In this document: piece by piece, positions 6,103 to 10,723 of the stretch
Numbering within the stretch: the stretch's first letter is position 1
Layout: every line of letters begins with the position of its first letter
Assembly: GCA_900553105.1 (NCBI GenBank)
Contig: USCE01000031.1
Coordinates: 1 to 10,723 of the forward strand
DNA from: an uncultured Sutterella sp.
Lineage (GTDB): Bacteria > Pseudomonadota > Gammaproteobacteria > Burkholderiales > Burkholderiaceae_F
Direction: 5' to 3'
DNA: 10,723 bases
The notes under the pieces: generated by a model
The model's input: only the letters and a program-made list of their open reading frames with translations
Told to the model about the DNA's origin: nothing
Database searches by the model: none
Program-made: the position numbers and the translations under genes

Positions 6103-6610
6103 AAAAAAACAGTTTTTTAAATGTCCGACATAAGATTCTACTGTTGAAGAAGAAATTGCGCATCGAAACGAGTTTTGGTGTCATTACGAAAAAATGAGCT
6201 GAAAAGAGTCTAAACAGTCTCTTGTAGACTATCTTGCTTTTATTTTTAAGATTTTCGTTATCACCAACAAATTCCAATTCGCAAAAACTATTTCGGTATA
6301 GACTCAGAAGACAATAAATGGTTGCGGTGAACTTAAGCGGAGTGTGCTATTGGCTCGGTTCAGAGCGTATTTCGGGACAATTCAACGTTTTTAAAATGCG
6401 GCGAAGTACACAATGAGCCTTTGTTGTCGTAGTGCATTTATCGTCGCAAGTCATTTACTCTGTGGTAACTCGTAAAAAAACTAAATAACGTGTATTCAGG
6501 ACGGTCTTGTTGAACGTGCGAAACAAAACGGTTACTACGAATGATTTCTTCAGGAATCGGTACAGCATTTCTCAGTTTGGAGCTTATGCAACTTTTTTGG
6601 TTGTCTGCGT
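6103..6610. other. Long non-coding stretch upstream of rarD copy 1
   Basis: About 500 bp with no open frame resembling a known protein. It must include the rarD copy 1 promoter, but no convincing -35/-10 pair was found. Overlapping short inverted repeats occur at 6204-6230 (AAGAG/CTCTT and AGTCT/AGACT). The rest is AT-rich and unstructured by eye. It may hold a small RNA or a decayed gene; no direct evidence for either. Confidence 0.5.
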
Positions 6611-6647
6611 GAAAAAAGCGGATGTCGCTACTAAGAACGACATCCGA
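6611..6647 (-). terminator. Intrinsic terminator of yjiH-yjiG copy 2
   Basis: CGGATGTCG (6619-6627) and CGACATCCG (6638-6646) form a perfect 9-bp stem with a 10-base loop. On the minus strand it is followed by CTTTTTTC, a good U-tract. It lies about 50 bases after the yjiG copy 2 stop, ending that operon before the long gap. Confidence 0.85.
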
Positions 6648-6695
6648 AAGTTTTGACTTCTACCTGTTTAAAGGTCGTGTTGGAAGATTAATGAA

Positions 6696-7160
6696 TTAGA
6701 CGATAATGTTCATGATCAGCATGGCGATCATGGCATTTAAAACTGAAATACTCATCAAAAGGGGAATTCGGGAGCCGCGAGTGCCGATAACGCCTAGGCA
6801 ACGTCCCATGTATTGCAATTGGGATCCCATTAAAACGATAGCCGGGCATAGAATAGCAACGTCGTGGACGCCGATGGAACCTTGGTCAATTAATGCAGCT
6901 GCAACGCCAACGCCCCCTCCGATAGACATCCAACCGGCAATCAGCACAGTAGCGGCTTCGCCGGGTAAACCAAAGAGCATCATAAAGGGCGAGAAAATAT
7001 CACCGATAATCGGTAAAAGACCCGAGATGTTGAGAACACGAATGAGCACGAAGGCCATCAACACATTCGGAATGGTCGAGTGCGTCATAATGTTCCAACC
7101 GTTGACCGCACCCTTGACAAAAACGTCGGTCACCATCATTTTAGAATTTGCGTGAGACAT
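6696..7160 (-). CDS. yjiG: YjiG family membrane protein (SpmB-like Gate domain), copy 2
   Basis: This 154-residue protein aligns end to end, without gaps, to the copy at 845-1309 (about 104 identical positions by hand count). Shared signatures: MVTDVFVKGAV (9-19), STIPNVLMAFVLIRVLN (28-44), GLPGEAA (64-70), WMSIGGGVGVA (77-87) and MGSQLQYMGR (111-120). Divergence is concentrated around residues 91-102, the loop near the second half, which could alter specificity. ATG at 7160 is preceded by GGAGGT 7-8 bases upstream. It follows yjiH copy 2 by 18 bases and is followed by the terminator at 6611-6647. It is an inner-membrane protein of unresolved biochemical function, expected to act with YjiH. 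Confidence 0.9.
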   Translation of the reverse strand: MSHANSKMMVTDVFVKGAVNGWNIMTHSTIPNVLMAFVLIRVLNISGLLPIIGDIFSPFMMLFGLPGEAATVLIAGWMSIGGGVGVAAALIDQGSIGVHDVAILCPAIVLMGSQLQYMGRCLGVIGTRGSRIPLLMSISVLNAMIAMLIMNIIV

Positions 7161-7178
7161 GCGAATTACCTCCGGGAA

Positions 7179-7865
7179 TTAAGCAGACTTTTTACGTTGG
7201 AACATGAAAATGAAGCGAGCGAGATTGGCACCAAAAAACTTCATAATGAAGGTGACAACCAAGCAAGCGCCGAGCGTTACTGGAACTGTTTCACCGTTAG
7301 CCCCTGTTAAACTCAAGAGCACAAGTCCAGATCCCATGAAGTTCGCTAACGTTGCATCGCCGCTTAATTGCAACATGGCAAATATGTCAGCTTCGTCTTC
7401 AGTAATTTCGCCGGAGTCCTTTAATTGACGCGACATGGCCGCACCACCGTCGGTAGATTGCAAAGAAGAGATAAAAGCCAGACAGCAACTGCCGGGAATA
7501 CCTACGAGAGGACGTAGAACTGGGGTGAGCAATTGGCGTGCTGCGTCCAATGCACCGTAGTGTTCAAGCACTGTGATGGAGGCTAAGGCGAACATTACAG
7601 TAGGAGCCAACGTCACAGCAAAGATAAAACCGTCTAAAGCACCGGCCCCGCCTTTGCCGCGGAAGTTTGTTGCAACGGTTTGAAGCGTGTCACCATTTAA
7701 GGTCACGCCGGCAAGCATTTTACCGAACGTGCCATTTAAGGTGGCGAAGTCAAAAACACTATACCAGGCATTCGAGCCAGTCAGCGTTCCGGAGAAGAAT
7801 ACACAGGCAAAGATTAAAGCTAGATAGCCTACAATGCCAACCTTCTTATTGTTTTGTTCACTCAT
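7179..7865 (-). CDS. yjiH: YjiH family membrane protein (SpmA-like Gate domain), copy 2
   Basis: This 228-residue paralogue of the protein at 1327-2037 has the same architecture: an N-terminal helix (about 10-29), the block GALDGFIFAVTLAPTVMFALASITVLEHYG (given here as two runs: GALDGFIFAVTLAPT then VMFALASITVLEHYG), then GIPGSCC and the SLQSTDGGAAMSRQLKD motif. Hydrophobic C-terminal helices and a basic end (QRKKSA) follow. The N-terminal tail is shorter than in copy 1, lacking the AAEE stretch. ATG at 7865 has a modest GAGG 9 bases upstream. The gene lies 104 bp after the aminopeptidase P gene in the same direction with no clear terminator between them, so co-transcription from upstream is possible. 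It is predicted to form a membrane complex with YjiG copy 2; the transported molecule is unknown. Confidence 0.9.
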   Translation of the reverse strand: MSEQNNKKVGIVGYLALIFACVFFSGTLTGSNAWYSVFDFATLNGTFGKMLAGVTLNGDTLQTVATNFRGKGGAGALDGFIFAVTLAPTVMFALASITVLEHYGALDAARQLLTPVLRPLVGIPGSCCLAFISSLQSTDGGAAMSRQLKDSGEITEDEADIFAMLQLSGDATLANFMGSGLVLLSLTGANGETVPVTLGACLVVTFIMKFFGANLARFIFMFQRKKSA

Positions 7866-7969
7866 AGTAGTAAACCTCAGAGAGTTGTTAAAAAGTTAAA
7901 AAAATCCTCTCAGCGCCGCAGCCAAGTGTGATTGCGGTCTGATATAAAAAACAAAGGGGTAGTGCTCGA
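7866..7969 (-). promoter_or_regulatory. Leader between aminopeptidase P and yjiH copy 2
   Basis: This 104-bp gap may carry a promoter or a weak attenuator. On the minus strand CCGCA and TGCGG pair around a 12-base loop, followed about 13 bases later by seven T residues; the T-tract is too distant for a strong intrinsic terminator. A GAGAG/CTCTC pair flanks an AT-rich segment just upstream of the GAGG ribosome site. Whether yjiHG copy 2 is read through from the peptidase gene is undecided. Confidence 0.3.
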
Positions 7970-9775
7970 TTATTTGATCGGTTGCGTCTTGTCCTTTAAC
8001 CAAGCTTTTTCTTCGTCGTTGAGATGCGGCGAAAGTTTTTCGTAGACTGTCGCGTGATAGCGATTAATCCAATCAAGTTCTTCAGGTTTGAGCTCTTCAA
8101 CGACGATGGCCTTGCGTTCGTAAGGCAAGAACGTGATGGTTTCAAATTCCATAAATTGGCCAAACTCGTTTTTTTCCGCCTTTTGTACAAACACGGAGTT
8201 TTCGATCCGAATGCCGTGGCGACCGGGTTTGTAAAGACCAGGTTCGTTGGAAAACAACATGCCGGATTCAAGCACCGTATTACGTGCGTAGGGGAATAGG
8301 GGGGCGTACTCCATAATGATCTTACCGGGACCTTCGTGCACGTTAAGGATGTACCCCATACCGTGACCGGTGCCGTGACCGAAGTTCATCAGGTAGTCCC
8401 AGTGATTGGATTTGACAATGGCGTCAATCAAGTTGCCCGTGACACCATAAGGGAATTTTTGGCGAGAAATGACGAGATGTGATTTAAGCGTAACCGTGTA
8501 ATCAAGCTTCATTTCATCGGTTAACTCGCCTACTGCAATTGTACGTGTCAGATCCGTTGTGCCGCAGAGATAATGGGCACAAATATCAAAGAGTAGGAAT
8601 CCTTCAGGTTTAACGATCGAAGTCATGGTTTCTGAAGGACGATAGTGAGGAAGCGCCGCATTTTCTCCATAGCCGATAATGGGAATATTGGCTGGCTGGA
8701 CATATAGCGGTTCGGCGCGGCGGAATTCTTCGAGTTTGCGACCGATAGAGAATTCGTCCAAAGTGCTGCTTCCCACATTGGCTTCAATCCAACGCATAAA
8801 GCGTACAACAGCCACACATTCCAAAATATTGGCGCGACGAATGTTGTCTTGTTCTGCAACGCTCTTTTGAGCTTTTTGCGCGGTAACAAGATCCGGTCCG
8901 TCGATTACATTAACGCCCTCAGGCACGGATTCGTAAAGACCAAAGGGGGTCTTGTAGGGATCCACGTAAAGGGTTGATTCAGGCTTGATGGCTTTGACGA
9001 TGTCATTGATGGCTTTGTACTCGCAAAGCGTCCAGCCGTCATTGGTAAGGTGTGCACGGATCTCGCCGGAGAGTTTAAATAGATCCGTACACAGGTACGC
9101 CTCGGTTTGGCTAATGAAGGCGTAAGCGTGAAAGAAGGGATAGAGGGGGTTTTCGTTGCCACGCAGATTGGTAATCCACGCAACGTCATCGAGACTACAG
9201 ACGAGTGTGGCAACATTGTTGCCCAGCGCATTTAAGCGAGCTCGCAGGGCGGTCAGTTTTTCCGGGCGGGTTTGTGCAGCCCATTGAGCCTCAAGTTCCC
9301 AAATCGGGTCTTGTGGAACGGCGGGACGGTCAGTCCAAATTTCGCCGATAAAGTTGCGATCGTGCTTTATACGCAGACCCTTGACGGGTAACTTTTCCTT
9401 AAAGGAGCGCAACATTGCTTCGCTTAATACTTCACCGTCAACAGCTAAGGTGTCGGCTTCGTGCAATTGCGTCATTAACCACTCGTGCCAGTCAAGAGTG
9501 TCAGGCTCAGAGATGCTGTTAATGTGAAAGGTTCCCGGAGCGATTTCACGTTCGGCTTGCGTGGTGTAACGACCGTCTGTCCAGAATTCTGCAGCTGTGT
9601 CGGTAACAACGGCATAACCCATGCTTCCAGTAAACCCGGTTAACCATTGCATGGCCTTCCAGTGCGTTGAGACGGATTCAGTTTGGTGCGGATCAGTGGT
9701 GGCAACGTAAACCGCCTTAACGCCGGCTTCGCTCATCAGTTTTCTTAGAGCGTTTAGCTTTTCTTGCGTTTGCAT
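7970..9775 (-). CDS. Aminopeptidase P, long three-domain M24B (Xaa-Pro aminopeptidase)
   Basis: The chosen start is ATG at 9775, 6 bases after AGGGAG; a TTG at 9796 in frame lacks a ribosome site. The product is 601 residues, matching the long XPNPEP1-like form rather than the about 440-residue E. coli PepP. It removes the N-terminal residue from peptides with proline in position two and likely acts in the cytoplasm (no signal peptide). Two creatinase-like N-terminal domains are followed by the pita-bread catalytic domain. All five metal ligands can be placed: Asp397 (FDICAHY), Asp408 (TTDLTRT), His471 (GTGHGMG), Glu511 (NEPGLY) and Glu525 (RIEN); His480 (VHEGP) is the expected substrate-site His. 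Spacings agree with the family. It is followed on the same strand by yjiH-yjiG copy 2 and preceded by rarD copy 2, suggesting peptide-utilisation context. Confidence 0.93.
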   Translation of the reverse strand: MQTQEKLNALRKLMSEAGVKAVYVATTDPHQTESVSTHWKAMQWLTGFTGSMGYAVVTDTAAEFWTDGRYTTQAEREIAPGTFHINSISEPDTLDWHEWLMTQLHEADTLAVDGEVLSEAMLRSFKEKLPVKGLRIKHDRNFIGEIWTDRPAVPQDPIWELEAQWAAQTRPEKLTALRARLNALGNNVATLVCSLDDVAWITNLRGNENPLYPFFHAYAFISQTEAYLCTDLFKLSGEIRAHLTNDGWTLCEYKAINDIVKAIKPESTLYVDPYKTPFGLYESVPEGVNVIDGPDLVTAQKAQKSVAEQDNIRRANILECVAVVRFMRWIEANVGSSTLDEFSIGRKLEEFRRAEPLYVQPANIPIIGYGENAALPHYRPSETMTSIVKPEGFLLFDICAHYLCGTTDLTRTIAVGELTDEMKLDYTVTLKSHLVISRQKFPYGVTGNLIDAIVKSNHWDYLMNFGHGTGHGMGYILNVHEGPGKIIMEYAPLFPYARNTVLESGMLFSNEPGLYKPGRHGIRIENSVFVQKAEKNEFGQFMEFETITFLPYERKAIVVEELKPEELDWINRYHATVYEKLSPHLNDEEKAWLKDKTQPIK

Positions 9776-9854
9776 TGACGACTCCCTTTTTGTCAAAAAA
9801 TGCTTGAATTAGTGTTTTAAATCAGCTCTTGTCTGCTCAATATCCGATTTAACG
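9776..9854 (-). promoter_or_regulatory. Gap between rarD copy 2 and the aminopeptidase P gene
   Basis: This 79-bp gap has no hairpin with a T-tract, so read-through from rarD copy 2 is possible. The AGGGAG ribosome site of the peptidase lies at 9787-9782. AT-rich hexamers occur but no convincing -35/-10 pair was found by eye. Confidence 0.3.
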
Positions 9855-10682
9855 TTAAGAATTTGCAGAGATCCCCTTAAAGCGGAAATTGGCATGAAAA
9901 CGTTGACCAATGAGGTATAAGGCAATGCTTAACCAGATGAAACTCATGGGGAAAAGTTCTTTTAAACCGAAGTGCTCCCCGTAGATAAACACTCCTAAAC
10001 AAAGAGTCAAAATGGGGCTTAAGTATTGGCAAAAGCCCAAGACATTTAACGGTAAATAATTGGTTGCGTAGGTATAGGTAATCAAGGGCACCGAGGTCAG
10101 AATGCCGGTGCCGATCAAGGCCCATGCAGTCATGTCTAGTTCGGCTAGTTGAGCAAAAAAGCCCGCATCATCGGCAAAAGCTAAGAAAATAAGGGCAAAG
10201 GGCACGATGAAGATCGACTCGAGGAAAATCGCAACAGTGGGCGCCAGACGGATAGTCTTTTTGAGAGCACCGTACACAGCCCAAGTGGAAGACACTCCCA
10301 AGGCTATCCACGGAAAGTTCCCGAATTGAATAAGCATGATGGCAACGCCGGTGACGGCCAAAATAACACTGAACTTTTGAATGATGTTAAGTCTTTCTCG
10401 AAAAAAGATAACACCTAACATAACGCTCATTAACGGGGTAAGGAACAGACCGATACCGAGTTCAACGACATGGCCGCTCATTGGCGCAAAAATGTTAATC
10501 CACCAATTGATGACTGCGATAAAAGAGACAATAACGAGGATGGTCATGTGCCAATGACGCCGTCTGAGTTCCGTGACTGTCTCCAGCAGTGAATTCCATT
10601 GGCCAGTCAAAATAATAAAAACTAATAAAACGAGGGTTGTCCAACAATAGCGGTGGGCAATGACCAGCCATGCATCTAGAGC
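9855..10682 (-). CDS. rarD: RarD-like EamA family permease, copy 2, N-terminus missing at contig end
   Basis: The genuine sequence begins at codon GCT (10682-10680) and runs to a TAA stop at 9857-9855, giving 275 residues. Alignment with the copy at 5194-6102 (ALDAWLVIAHRYCW against EVSSWTAVAHRYCW) shows that about 35 N-terminal residues, including the first helix, are absent. Upstream of 10682 the frame continues into sequencing adapter, which supplies a false start. Conserved segments: AHRYCWTT, APMSGHVVELGIGLFLTPL, FPWIALGVSSTWAVYGALKK, GTGILTSVPL, ATNYLPLNVLGFCQYLSP. The C-terminus is about ten residues longer than copy 1 (RFKGISANS). It is an inner-membrane transporter with unknown substrate. 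It lies 80 bp upstream of the aminopeptidase P start in the same orientation. Confidence 0.88.
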   Translation of the reverse strand, partial: ALDAWLVIAHRYCWTTLVLLVFIILTGQWNSLLETVTELRRRHWHMTILVIVSFIAVINWWINIFAPMSGHVVELGIGLFLTPLMSVMLGVIFFRERLNIIQKFSVILAVTGVAIMLIQFGNFPWIALGVSSTWAVYGALKKTIRLAPTVAIFLESIFIVPFALIFLAFADDAGFFAQLAELDMTAWALIGTGILTSVPLITYTYATNYLPLNVLGFCQYLSPILTLCLGVFIYGEHFGLKELFPMSFIWLSIALYLIGQRFHANFRFKGISANS

Positions 10683-10723
10683 CTGTCTCTTATACACATC
10701 TGACGCTGCCGACGATAAGGCTC
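10683..10723. other. Illumina Nextera read-1 adapter plus i5 index (not genomic)
   Basis: Bases 10683-10701 read CTGTCTCTTATACACATCT, the Tn5 mosaic end used in Nextera libraries. Bases 10702-10715 read GACGCTGCCGACGA, completing the reverse complement of the read-1 transposase adapter. The last eight bases, TAAGGCTC, sit exactly where the i5 index belongs; their reverse complement GAGCCTTA matches, from memory, Nextera XT index S521. These 41 bases are untrimmed library sequence. Confidence 0.98.

Noticed and set aside
6318..6416. Short plus-strand open frame of 32 residues in the long gap
   Set aside because: No Shine-Dalgarno sequence, no recognisable similarity, and of a length expected by chance.
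9776..9796. TTG start for aminopeptidase P adding 7 residues
   Set aside because: The extension covers the AGGGAG ribosome site of the ATG at 9775 and has no site of its own.
10683..10701. Tn5/IS50 transposon end as a natural mobile element
   Set aside because: The mosaic end is the engineered Nextera form, followed directly by the adapter and index and by no transposon sequence.
1..10723. CRISPR array, tRNA, rRNA, phage or defence genes
   Set aside because: No regularly spaced repeats, no cloverleaf-like segment and no matching protein motifs were found on either strand.

Overview
The window looks like a draft contig from a betaproteobacterium, most likely a Burkholderiales gut lineage such as Sutterellaceae. 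This rests on the hflK-hflC-DUF2065 order, near-even base composition, YjiHG/RarD-type proteins and several peptidases. The taxonomy is an inference and was not tested by a search. No tRNA, rRNA, insertion sequence, phage gene or CRISPR array was seen.

Layout from left to right. (1) The 5' half of an M20 peptidase gene, minus strand, runs off the left edge. (2) yjiH-yjiG copy 1, minus strand, encodes two small membrane proteins of the SpmA/SpmB-like 'nucleoside recognition' (Gate) family and ends at a strong intrinsic terminator. (3) A roughly 310-bp divergent intergenic region contains a large two-tier palindrome. (4) A plus-strand operon follows: hflK-hflC-DUF2065 (yjeT-like). It encodes the membrane SPFH complex that modulates the FtsH protease. 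HflK here has an unusually long, very polar Asp/Asn/Arg/Gln-rich N-terminus. (5) rarD-like gene 1, minus strand, has a 590-bp non-coding stretch upstream of it. (6) yjiH-yjiG copy 2, minus strand, also ends at an intrinsic terminator. (7) A long three-domain aminopeptidase P (M24B), minus strand, lies just upstream of yjiH copy 2. (8) rarD-like gene 2, minus strand, is broken at the right edge.

The last 41 bases are not genomic. They are the Illumina Nextera read-1 transposase adapter followed by an 8-base i5 index. The apparent start of the last gene ('MYKRQ...') is translated adapter, and the true N-terminus is missing.

The main biological pattern is duplication. There are two YjiHG pairs (YjiG copies about two-thirds identical by hand alignment) and two RarD-like transporters within 10 kb, and each YjiHG pair sits next to a cytosolic peptidase gene (M20 or M24B). 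In E. coli the same pair neighbours iadA, an isoaspartyl dipeptidase. A reasonable hypothesis is a peptide or amino-acid salvage module in which YjiHG is the membrane part, a peptidase acts in the cytoplasm, and RarD-type permeases may export or exchange products. The sequence alone does not prove this. The hfl operon between the modules is a housekeeping membrane-proteostasis unit.
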